A stretch of DNA of 64,000 nucleotides. Origin: Syngnathus acus. Lineage: Eukaryota > Chordata > Actinopteri > Syngnathiformes > Syngnathidae. This document shows, piece by piece, positions 34,760 to 45,802 of this stretch. The position numbers and the translations under genes were made by a program. A model generated the notes under the pieces. It was not told the origin of the DNA. It did not search any database and worked only from the letters and a program-made list of their open reading frames with translations. Location: the NCBI RefSeq assembly GCF_901709675.1, contig NC_051104.1, positions 1,427,001-1,491,000 on the forward strand, given 5' to 3'. Within the stretch, counting starts at the first letter, position 1, and every line of letters begins with the position of its first letter.

Positions 34760-35960
34760 AGTGTATGTGCAAGAATGGAGCAGAATGTTTACAGGAAGGT
34801 CACTTGGAGATAAAACCAGCAGGTGCCAGAGGGAGACAGCCAAGAACCCGGCCAACGATGATCGCCAAGGCCGAAAGACGGAATGGAAGACAACAGCCCC
34901 CACACACACCGAATCGCCCATAATCAGCACCCACCCCCACGGAACCAGCTCTCACCGAACCAGCACCCACTCCCATGGAATCAAAATCTCCTGTGAACTT
35001 GCCCCACCCCAAAGACTCATCACCCATCAAACTCGGCCCACACCGGCATGTGCAACTGAATATAAGCTGACCAAAGAACCTTGAACGTTGCCTTTTCGGA
35101 ATGGAGACTTTCTGCTCTTGCGCATGGTCGCACGAAAGGCCCAGCGCTGTATTGTACTTTCCTGAAAACAGAGCTTTCTTAACAAGAATTGTGATTGAAC
35201 TCAACCAACCTGTGTAAGTCTAATTTCTGCTTCAGTGTCTTAGCATTTTCCTAAATCTGAAGAAATCAAACGAGCACGCAGTGAGTAAATTGGATAACAG
35301 GTGATTGGCAATGGCTTTTGCCGTGAGGCGCAGATAGCGCGCTCCCTAAATTGTGGACACAATCCAACAAATGGTGACCATCCGACGTGATTTCTTCAGA
35401 AGGGAAAGTGCATGCTCCAGGAAGGATTCTTCCTTCTCCGCTCTTGCTCAACAATATTGCAGTCCGATCGGCACAAAAGGTAAGGGGGAACCTTTTTTTT
35501 CAATGAAATCTCCCAGTTCAGCAATATTGTGGAGTGAAAGCAGAGTAAAATTAAAAATTAATAATTTTAGCTCTGTGTTCAGGAATGGTGGTTGTATATA
35601 CATTTATGATTGTATGGATGATTTCTTTTTGAAAAGAGAAAGGTGGTGAGGACTTTGTCTGATCAGCAAAGGGCGCTCACACCGCTGGAACTTGTGGGAT
35701 GCCAGTGACTAGCATATGGGCACCAGAGTGGCCTCAATAGTAGACACTTAGGGACTTATACTGTTGCCTAAGGTCGGGGTCGATTGGATCGGCCAGGCCA
35801 CCAATACGAGTCGGGGACTCGTGGGAAAAAAAACAAAAAAAACAAAAGGTGAAGGCATCGCTGATATAGCAGGACGGATGCCTGGCGACCTCAATAGTGC
35901 GACCTTAGAGACTTATATTGTTGTCTAGGGCGAAGGGTAACTGGGTTAACCAGGTCGCTA
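34760..35960 (+). mobile_element. Possible LTR-retroelement remnant (LTR-like segment and leader)
   Basis: A C-rich segment with a TATAAG box at about 35062 is followed by sequence resembling an R-U5 region. After it come two diverged copies of a motif (CTCAATAGT..GACTTATA.TGTTG) at about 35730 and 35890. No gag, pol or env frame was found. The call rests on layout only and may be wrong. Confidence 0.25.
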
Positions 35961-37110
35961 CATAATTGTTGAAGTGTGTCTATGATGATATTGTGTGGAA
36001 AGCAGGCTTGGCTGTCAGATGGGACAGCGACGCAGCTGGAGAAGTGAGTGATTAGTTGTGGTGCTGCTGTTCATGGGGTGGAAGTGATGATTTGTGGTTC
36101 ATGAAGAACAATAAATTGATTTGTATAAAATTGTTGATTTTTTTTTATTTGGCATGTGAGTTGGAGTCAGAAAAATGGCTTAACAAGAATTTGATAAAGA
36201 ATGTATATATATAATTAGCATGAAGGTTGTATCCCATTGTGAGGTGAGGTTAAACTGTAACCATTTTTGATTTCAAAAGGGTGCGGCTCTAAAGTTTGGG
36301 CCAAACGGTCAGGTGGGCACAAATGCATATTTTGGACAGAGGTGGGGGGTTGCATTGTGCGACGTGGTGGTGGCGAGGCTCTCCGCACTTCGGTTGCCCC
36401 CCCCAGCTGGGAAGATTGTCATGTCTATGTTGTGGGCCCGTGTGTTATCTATGTTTGTCTTTGCGTATCAGTTCGTTATAAATGATGGAATTGGGTTAAA
36501 ATGGTGCACGAAAACGGTGTGCTAGACAATGGTTTATCAGATTTGCATTGTTAAATGTAAAACTGGGAAATTATAGAATAATCTGAGGGTTGTGGGCAGA
36601 AACGGGTCCAAAAAGGAGAGTGCCCAGCCCTCATAAAAAATGTGAGAGTAAAAGAATTGGATCAAATTAAATCATGATTGCAGATGTTAAATTTAGGAGG
36701 AATTATTGATTGGTTATGACATAAGACTATACAAGGTGGTTACATGTAAGGATAAGTCAAAGATTTGAATCACTTAGAGTTAAAAACAACAAATAAAAAC
36801 GACATTGCAAGGGGGCACTTTTTATTAAAAGAACACCAAGAAAAGTATTAAGCAGGGGGCATTCGTGATTGGGATTAAATTAAGGATAAAATTAGGTCAA
36901 TGATTAGAAATCAATGGTGCTCTACACAAAAAGGCTAAAATTTTAATGAGGAAATATTTGGAGTACTTGGGTTTATTTTGTTTATTGTTAAGGTTTTCCT
37001 TGTGTTCTGGGGTTAGGGTTCAGGTGTTCCTTGTTATTCTCTTATCCCCTGCGTTGCAAATGTCTTCTTTATGCAGATAGGTTAACAGGCTAGGAATTTA
37101 GTGAGGAGAT

Positions 37111-37645
37111 ACCGTTTTTTTCCATGTATAATGCGCCCCCATGTATAATACGCACCCTAAAAATGGCATGTTGATGCTGGAAAAAAGCCTGTACCCATGT
37201 ATAATACGCACCCAAATTTTGACTCCTACTTATTTACAAATAACGTAAATGTAAAATTATTTCAGAAAAAAGATCATCTTTGGGAACAACCGGATGTTAT
37301 TCTGCCGGTCAGTATCACTGCGCATGCGCTAGCAAACTCAATAGCGAAGAAATGTTTCGGATTTGTGTAGGGTACATTGTGACAGCAAACGAGCAGGTGA
37401 TCGAGCAAGCGTCTGATACGAGAGCATTGTGTTCGTATGGAGCGTGTTTGAAGTGAACAGCAGAGAAGAAAGCGCATCTGTAATGGCGGCCTCCGTATGA
37501 TATCCGGATTAAAAAAAAAATAATAATAAAAATAAAAAAAAAATAAAAAGAAAAAAAACAAATTGTACCCATGTATAATGCGCACCCCAGATTTTAGGAC
37601 AATAAATTAGTTACATTTTGCGCATTATACATGGAAAAAAACGGT
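37111..37645. mobile_element. MITE-like inverted-repeat element (GTATAATGCGC type)
   Basis: Starts ACCGTTTTTTTCCATGTATA and ends with the inverse TATACATGGAAAAAAACGGT, 535 bp apart. Internal copies of CCATGTATAATACGCACCC are repeated near both ends. No open frame of note and no clear target duplication. Widespread fish genomes carry similar ATGTATAATGCGC repeats; the superfamily is uncertain. Confidence 0.7.
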
Positions 37646-40600
37646 CATTGATCAATTGATGGGGGTTAATAATTATCCAAATTCTAGTCACATGTTTTGA
37701 GGGACCACAGCAACAACATTATATTGCGGGCCATTATTTAGTATGTGATGACAGTGTCTAGATAAGTAGACTGTTTTATCAAAAAATGTGAGCGTGAAGG
37801 AGGAGGTTTGATTTGTAATCTGGCATTTGGGTGCCACTTTTAAGAGTCTGTGCAGGAGCATAGATTGTTTTTGTTTGTTTTTAAAGATATATTTAACAGT
37901 TTATCTCGGTGCAGTAAGGATATAGCAATTCTGAAAGACTTAATTATTAAGCAAAATTACATTTTAATTCTGACATATGCCAGCTAACATGAGGATGGAA
38001 AATAAATACATAAATAAATACTGGCTGAAATGTGGCATGTGTTGTAAATTGGGCAAGGAGACATTCACTTTCAAGCACTATCATTTAGCGCTGCTGACAA
38101 CAATAACTTATGAGATGGTAAATCAAGGAGGAGTGTCATATTTGGAACACAGGCGCTGTATGACCTATAGATTGAACAATAACATTCACCGCATATACAA
38201 CCGTGTTGGTAGATTGTGAAATTACATTACAGTTTATTACAAAGGATTTCGGAACTTTATTTGATGATAAACGCTGGAACGAGGATTTTAGCCGTGTTAA
38301 TGGGTAGGGTGGATGGATTACTCAGAAGGAAAAAAAAAAAAAAAAAGCATTTGATAAGGGCGGCTTGATAGTAACATGATGAGTGTGCGCAACTGATAGG
38401 ATACAAAATGTTAATAGGAAGATTTGGAGTGTAAGTAACAAATGCTACACAGGAAGACTGATAACAGGAAGATAGTTTTGTGAAATTTGTGTCCCAGTGT
38501 GTTCTGCCCTAGCGCGTGGCACAAGTCCTGAACTGAGTCCTCGTACTCCACTGGCTGTCTCAAAATCAACAGAGGACTGTCCCTGGTCATGAGACACCTT
38601 TGACCTTTGGGAGAGCAACAGGAACTATTATCATGCTTGAAGGGGGCAAGCACAGCTCTTCACAGGACAAGAACCATACAGTTGGTGGAATACACAGTTG
38701 CAGATCAAAAAGAAAATGGACTGAAAGAACAAAGACAAGATGGACGCATTTGAGAATGGCGGACAATCAAGTCAAAATATCAATAAAAAGAAAAAAAATC
38801 TGCCTTCTAAGCTTTCCAAGCACCTAAATGAAGCTTTTTGTCACGTAACACCTCTCGGATTGTGTCAGTCAACACTGAGCATTATTATTTTTGATTTGGC
38901 TCCTATTAGGTTTACTTAACAATATGGCTTGAATCGTAAGTTCACCTCACCTGTTAGCAGGATGGCCTTTGATAGTCCCTCTGCGCTTTCTTTCCTTTCA
39001 TCCGGCGGGCCTCGGACTGATTATCGGGAGTGGTCCTCTGTTTACAGTCCTACAGCAAGGCCCTCATTAGCGGGATGAGCCAGCTAGAAGGACCCACTTC
39101 AGGGGTCAAGACAGCACATGAGCATACATACACTCATTTGGGGGGGTAAGGCCACCATGAGAGTGATAGTTGAGCTGGATTGATCCCTGATGAGTGTTTT
39201 TTTTTCCCCCTCAATGCATTTAGCTCATTTGAAAACTGCCAAAAAGGCACAAACCACAGTATGTATACATTGTGGGCCATATTCAGAAAAGGTTGGTCAA
39301 CAATAGTGCAGGCATAAAAAATAAAATCTAATTTAACAATAAAACGGCTGCCTCATCATGGCACTTTGGCTCACAGGTCCCTCTGGTGTATTGCAATAAC
39401 AATAACAAGCATTAACAGTTAAGCCAACTTGAGTGTCAAAAGACGGACCATGTGTAAAAGGAAACGGATCTCTGAAGACACTAAGAGGTGTTTGTTTTCA
39501 TGAAGAAATAGCTGAAACATCAATTTATATACAAAAATGTAATTAGGAAAAAACAACCGAAAACGTGCGTCGAGTCTTTCTACTTTGCGATGACATTCAA
39601 TCATTTTCTATAAACTGCGCGAGAAACGTAGACGCCGTTTTGCTCTTGTTTCAATGTACCATACGTGTGCTTCTCTCCAGTGGACAAAAATGGAATTGCA
39701 TTCAGGTCAAATCAAGAGGGCAAAAAAGGCGATTAAATGGAAAACAAGATCAATACTTATTGCATCCAAAATGGGTTTATTTTAATTTGTCTCCAAGATC
39801 ATAAACAAAAATGCAAAAACTATATTTTCATAATTTGTAAATGATTGCTTGACCCAATCTTTATGGTTTATAATAATATCCTCACATATGTATGATAATA
39901 ATAATATCCCCTCGAGGTTGTCTGCTGTGTGCGTGTGCGTGTGTGTGCATGCGTGTGCGTGTTGTATCAATGAAAACGAATCGGCAGGAGAAGCAGACAG
40001 ACTTTGATGAACAATTCCTGTTCATGTCAATAAAGTTGGCTCGGTTGGCCGCCTCCACCTCGGCGGGACAGTATCGAGCGCCATCTTGTGGCCGTTTTTT
40101 TTTCAACCAGAAATTGGAATGAGAATGGGAAAAATCGCCATCAATGTTGCGCAATAATAAGCAAAATATCTCAATTGGCGAATCCAGGTCTTTCTTTAGT
40201 CACGATTTTCTTGCATTTTTGGGCGGGGGAACTTTGCCGTATCCAAAGTATCGGTCCTTGCTATCAGTACAGAACGGAGAAGTCGTACTGGTGGAAAAGA
40301 AGAAAAGTGGCTATGGAAATTGTTTTCATCGTCTTGGTGTCATGTTGGCTCATTTTCCTAGAGCGTTGTTTCGGGCTTGCACGCGCTCATGTTGTCATCG
40401 AGCTTGCCAAATCCGCCCCGCGTTCCACTTTGGATCAAAGTCAAAGTGTTGCTTGCGTAAGCCAATATAAAGGCACCGCGATGCAATCGACGGTCGTAAC
40501 CTTAAAGTAACGCATGTCTCCAAAGTTTTAAACGTAGCCCAAACGCCAAAGAACCCCTTTGTCTCTCTGCCGCTCTGGCCCTCTTTGACTCTTTGAGCGG

Positions 40601-41007
40601 CCAGTTTGCGTCCCCTACTTGCCGTCGGGAGATTTGTGCTTTGACAACCAATGACGTCTCCGACGATTGAGTCGCCGATCCCGTTCCGTAGCGGGAGAGG
40701 CCTGGCAGCCACATGCCGTCCTTGGTGAGCACACGTAGTCCCCGTCCTATGGAGTTGCAGATTTCCTCTCAAAGCTTTGCGTTTGATGCCTTTGCGTCTT
40801 AGTGATGCGCGTATGACATTTGCAAGCGCCGTGTCATTTCTAAAGGGCGGATGTCCTTTTCTTTGTAGGCCAAGCATTGTGGGTACGCCTGAGCTGAGAC
40901 TGAAAGCAAAGTCCCATCGAGTACTAACTCTGGTGCACCTTACCTCGCTTGCTCGGGCAAAGTGTGCTTCTTACTCGCGCTTCTTCCTCAATCAGCAGAA
41001 GAAAAGG

Positions 41008-41935
41008 ATGACCAGCAAGATGGCTCGGCTGATGTGGGCGCTCCTGATCTCCCTTCCGCTCGCTGGTAACTTCCGTATTTGAAAACAAAATGGAGGGTTG
41101 ACCTCTCCAATGAAATGCCGTTAATGAGATAGATGATCCATGATGCAGAAAAGAGAAACTCACGAGGTGTGCTGTGACAATGATTATTGTGGAGCTGCTG
41201 ATAAAAAGTAACTTGTGCTTTGTTTTCAACAGCAGCAGCAGACAAGGAAGTAAAGGGCAAAGCAGGTGGCAATGTTACCATGGCCACCGGCAAGACTAAG
41301 CTGGATGACTACACAAAAGTCGTCTGGGAAAAAATTGACCTGGGAAAAAAGATTCTCACCTACGGCAAGACCGAGACCAAGGCCCCGACCAAGGCGAACG
41401 AGACCAAGGCCCCGACCAAGGCGAACGAGACCAAGGCCCCGACCAAGGCGAACGAGGTCGTTGCTGACGCCGAAGCCCAATCGCTGTCCGCGTCCCTTAA
41501 CAACTCAACTGCAGACACTTGGAAACTCACCAAGGAGGATCTTTACAACCTTAAGAAGTTCGTGTTTGACCAGACCCGTGGAGACCTGACTATCGTCCAG
41601 CTTGGTTTGACAGACAAGGGCAAGTACAAGGTCACCATGACACCCAAAGCTGGAACGGCTGAGGAGAAGACTTTCACAGTCATAGTCACTGCTCGCGGTG
41701 AGTCGCTTTCCTTCTTGCCGCGCGCGCGCCCGACCAATGCCATGGAAGGAGTCCGACTGCAAATGTTTGAGCCGTTATTATTTTGGAACGTGTGTGTATG
41801 TGTGCGTTGCATGCCTTCGGGTCCAGCAGGGGTCAAACCAAATTGCTTCGTTGCTGTCTTTCAGGGGGTCAACGCTGTTCGCTTTCGCTGCCGCTGATGG
41901 CCATTTGCAGCGTGAGCCTGATGTGGTGGTTCTAG
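41008..41935 (+). CDS. Small Ig-like surface protein without disulfide cysteines, likely GPI-anchored
   Basis: I do not recognise this gene. Three exons keep frame: 41008-41065, 41233-41697, 41865-41935, giving 197 residues. Exon 1 is a signal peptide (MARLMWALLISLPLAG). Exon 2 looks like one Ig V-type domain: GGNVTMATG at strand B, VVWEK at strand C, ILTYGK, then RGDLTIVQLGLTDKGKY with the DxGxY motif. No Cys is present at the B and F strand positions. The C'-D region holds three perfect tandem 9-residue repeats, ETKAPTKAN (41373-41453). NVT and NNS/NST are potential N-glycosylation sites. Exon 3 ends in a hydrophobic tail (SLSLPLMAICSVSLMWWF) with no cytoplasmic part, typical of a GPI signal. 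The exon 2 acceptor is a CAGCAGCAG run and may vary by one or two Ala. Confidence 0.72.
41373..41453 (+). repeat. Coding minisatellite, 3 x 27 bp
   Basis: Three identical 27-base units encoding ETKAPTKAN, in frame in exon 2 of the Ig-like gene. Perfect identity points to recent expansion or homogenisation. Confidence 0.95.
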
Positions 41936-44874
41936 ACGAGCTGGTGAGTTCACGGCCAAACGTTTTCCATCGGGAGTGGGCTGTTGCTATCGAGACATTT
42001 TGGCATCCATTGTGCGACGATCAGGTCAAATTCGGATTGAAGTGCTGTCAGATAGAATATTGTCTCGTCCCCCATCTAGAATGGGATCTTCGTCCATCCA
42101 CATTCTCTTCCTGATGACTCGGCTAATGACAGGAGGACCCTCCATCAAAACTGCGTCGCCATGGAGATGCATGGAGCTGCTTTCATCTGGGTCCTTCTGA
42201 AGAAAAAAAAATAATGGGGCCTTCACCCTCTATCTTGATCAGAATCATTCAATCATTGATAACCAAAAGAATTTCACATCTGTCAAAAAGGACTTTCCTT
42301 CCTCTCCGTTTCACTTAAATAAGCATAAAAATATGAAATGTTAAAAATAATTGAAAAAAACCCCAAAGCCTTTTATCATCCTTTTTCAAAATGATCTGGC
42401 TACAGCGGTGCCTTCAGATACAAGTCTTTCATTTGGTCTGCAACACATTCATATTTTACCCACTCACAGATGGCTGAGTGGGTAAAATTATTAAAATGGA
42501 AATGCAAATTGCCCAAAAGTGGCATCTTAATGAGTGAACACTTTTCTACGGCAGTCCAAACAATACCTAATGGACTGTGTTCACCCAAGTCGCTTGATGT
42601 TGATGTTGTCCCCCTCTCGAATGAGAGCTCTATGTGAATTGTATGCTGCTGCCATCCTGTGGTGGACTTCTGAATTGCACTAGTTTGCCATTTTGCCGAT
42701 TGTACTCTCTCTCTCTCTCAAGGCACCACTGTCATCCTGTCCCCGTCTTTTATGTAGTTCTCCATGGTGGACTACTCGGCCTGCGCGCAATTCGACCCCT
42801 TAGCGCAGCCCCCCCTTCCCCACTCCCCCGTCCACGTCTCCACCCCAAAGTCCTGCGGCGATGGGGAAGGGCAGTAGGTACAGGTCAGGATGTGACTGGG
42901 AGTACCTAGCCCAACTCTGCACGTTAGGCGGCGTGAGCGAGTTTGTCGCCGAGGAGCGGGATGGAACAGCGCTCCTCTCCGGCTCATCCTCACGCGACTG
43001 AGCAGTTGCCTCCCTGCTCACCCTGAGAGGGAAGGGCCTAGAAAAAGTGGTCTAAAAAAAGGACTGTTCCCAATCAACCTGGGCAGCAAGTCGCTGCTGC
43101 CGGGTCATCCCACAACGCGGCCGAGAAAAGAGAAATATTTGACATCCTTGCCACCCACTTCGGGTCCTTCAAGGATGTGGCTTAACGCCAAACACCCCGC
43201 CCCTTTGCTGTCACATTTTTTTTCCGCACATTGAGCAAGTGTTGATGTTTTTCGAAATGACATGGTTTTACTTAATAGCACATTTAATGGTTTAATGGCA
43301 CATTTGTCCATTGCAAAAAAAACTTAACTAGATATTGTGCAATAAACTAAGAAATAGATGTAGACTAACCAAAGTTCTGCCAAAATATTTTAGGTTAATG
43401 CTCTGTTGGAGACACATTTGGTTTGTTCCCGGTTATTGCTGCACCCAGAAATTTGATTTCATATTGATATTCATATGTATTTCATCTTGCATGTTTTCAC
43501 CTTCGATGTGTGCCTGGATTTTTCCGGAGATCAATTAAACCTTAAAATCCCTAAAGTATCTGTCTCCAGAGTCAGTGATTTCTATGTATTATACAAGTAT
43601 ACGTTTTAAAATTTTAAAGATTGAATATATCTTGTTACTGTACTTACGTAAAATAGGAAACGCCCTTGGAAACGCTTCTCATTTTGTAGCGTTACTGGAG
43701 CGCCATCTGGCGGTGCAACTCTGGACTACATCACCACCAGGCATGAAAAAAAAATCTTCAGAGAAAGTTATTAGTGAAAAGAAAAGGGTTACGCAATAAC
43801 TTTCGAGGTGCCACAAAATGAGCATTTCGTTTACAGGGCTACTGGAGGAGTCTGCAATGAACTCGTTGAACACTAGGTGTCATTGTTATTTTCTTACAAT
43901 CCAGGCCCGGAGTTGCCCATTTAAGGAGAAAGACAATGACGTCATCGTTCTAAATGATGGATCATCCCCTCCCTTTTGCTCCTTTTGTTGAAGAAAAAAA
44001 ATGTAGCCAAGTAAAGCTGCCAAAAAGTGCTTTTCTCAGGGAGGGAGGGGGCGGGGGCGAACTTTTTGGAACAATTTTGCTTGAGCGACTCACCTGAATA
44101 GTTAGCGCCAAAGCAAGACCCCGAAAAAGCGGGTCGGGGAAAGTGGTAGTACGTCATTTCTGGCACGGTAATAGACGCTAATCTGGGGCTCCCATCTCAC
44201 CCTAATGCACCTCCAGTAGGAGATGATCTCGGAGGGAACAGAAAAGACATTCAAAACCATCTGCGTCAGCTCAGATCTTTTCTTGATTTTGCTCAGGAGG
44301 ATGCACACCCCTAGAAGTGAACTATCAGCCTCAAAAGTCAACACAGACATAATTAAATTGTGCTATTTTTGACATAATGACTGCAGGCCTTTTTTTCTTT
44401 TTTTTTTTTATAAAATGCGATTCAATACCTCATCTCGAAACATGAGGTGCGATATGATTCAAGAACAATGCATTTCAAATGCTGCCTCGATACAGACTGT
44501 TAACCCCTCCATCAACTCATTTCCCTTTGTTTTTTTTTTCCATCCTGTAGCAGCCAATCCATTTCAGGGGGTCTGCCGGCGTGTGCGGTGCCCCCCATAT
44601 TTTGTACGGGCCCAATAACCGCGACACGGCGAACCGTTTTTCATTAAGGCTTCAAAGTCCATTGAAGGCATGATTAATGAAGCCCGTAATGTTGCATGTC
44701 TTTAATTACCGTAATGCACTACCGCCGCAGCAGCACCTTCGATGCATTAGCGACCCACGCTCAGCTCCCAAATTTCCCTGATTTTTTTTTCTTCTTCCTC
44801 TTGTTTTGTTTCTTTGCAACGGCACCGTTAAGGTTTCTTTAATCACGCTGCATTGAGCTCTGACAAATGACAAC
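41936..44874. other. Spacer between the Ig-like gene and the carbonic anhydrase array
   Basis: Includes the probable 3' UTR of the Ig-like gene. A GC-rich stretch at 42780-43020 has no supported reading frame. Nothing else was assignable to a gene or a known repeat. Confidence 0.45.
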
Positions 44875-45408
44875 ATGAAGGCCCTGCAGCGCATAGTGAA
44901 CACGGCTGGTAAACTTATTGGTGCTTCACTCCCCTCCCTGAAGGACATTTACACCTCCCATCTCACCCGCAAGGCGACCAAGATTGTGAGTGATGTGAGT
45001 CACCCCGCTCACTTTTTGTTTGATCTTCTGCCCTCTGGGAAGAGGTACAGGAGCCTGCGCTCCCGCACCACCAGACTCACCAACAGCTTCATACTCCAGG
45101 CAGTTAGGATCCTGGACTCTCTCCCCCCTTCTGCGTAGCGTCCTGTACTTTTGCGCTATATTCTGACTGACTGCTGTATGCACACTTGCTCCATTTTTGC
45201 TCCTCTTGTTTATTGTTATTTGTTTATTTATGTTTTATTCATCACTCTTATTTATTCATTGTTTGTGCCTTCTTGTTTCAATTTTTTTGTGTTGTTTACT
45301 TGTATGTATATTGTGTACTATGTCTTAGTGGGAACGTAATTTCGATTTCTTTGTGTCTTGGCATGTGAAGAAATTGACAATAAAGCAGACTTTGACTTTG
45401 ACTTGACG
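44875..45408 (+). mobile_element. 5'-truncated LINE 3' end (reverse-transcriptase ORF C-terminus and tail)
   Basis: The frame from 44875 reads LQRIVNTAGKLIGASLPSL, SHPAHFLFDLLPSGKRY and RSRTTRLTNSFILQAVRIL, the C-terminal region typical of fish L2/Rex1-type LINE ORF2. It ends with a stop at about 45138. A 3' UTR follows and closes in a short tandem TTTGAC tail after AATAAAGCA. 5' truncation is normal for LINE copies. Confidence 0.8.
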
Positions 45409-45662
45409 CTGCTGCATTACGTCAGACTCCCGAATCTTTTGCCAGAAGCAGGAAGTGCCCTCGAAGTTAGACACTTTTGTTTTTTCTTGCAACTTAATAT
45501 TAACAATATTCTGCTACAAATTATACACAAATAACAAGAAAAGGAAAACAAATTCACACAAAAATAAATTGCACACCATGTAAAACTTACAGCTATCGCT
45601 AGAGCTACAAGAGCTCCGCTTAGTGGCGAAACATACAATTACATTTAGATTTCGGGAGTTAC

Positions 45663-45664
<2 letters not shown>

Positions 45665-45695
<31 letters not shown>
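45665..45695 (+). repeat. (GA)n microsatellite upstream of carbonic anhydrase copy 1
   Basis: GA/AG run ending a few bases before the TATA box. The same arrangement, with longer runs, precedes copies 2 and 3. Confidence 0.9.
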
Positions 45696-45699
<4 letters not shown>

Positions 45700-45707
45700 T
45701 ATATAAG
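45700..45707 (+). promoter_or_regulatory. TATA box of carbonic anhydrase copy 1
   Basis: TATATAAG, 103 bases before the ATG, followed by GGGCGCCGCGCGGCTGTCAG, a block conserved in all three copies. Inferred core promoter. Confidence 0.65.
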
Positions 45708-45802
45708 GGCGCCGCGCGGCTGTCAGTTGGTGGCGGGGGGGTCAACAGCGCTCTGTTTGAAGGATTGCTTAGAAAGAAGCCACATCCACTCCAAGTGACA
45801 AC

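Larger units (their letters stand above)
32518..41007. other. 8.5-kb gene-poor, repeat-rich interval
   Basis: No reading frame here could be tied to a protein family or to a consistent splice pattern. It holds a direct-repeat pair, a possible LTR-retroelement remnant and an inverted-repeat element, listed separately. The last 800 bases, next to the Ig-like gene, are less repetitive and may contain its promoter and 5' UTR. Confidence 0.5.

Noticed and set aside
34532-34930. 132-codon minus-strand hydrophobic frame
   Set aside because: No homology recognised and it overlaps a repeat-like segment; treated as chance.
42780-43020. GC-rich stretch that might be an exon or RNA gene
   Set aside because: No consistent frame with splice sites and no tRNA or rRNA fold recognised.
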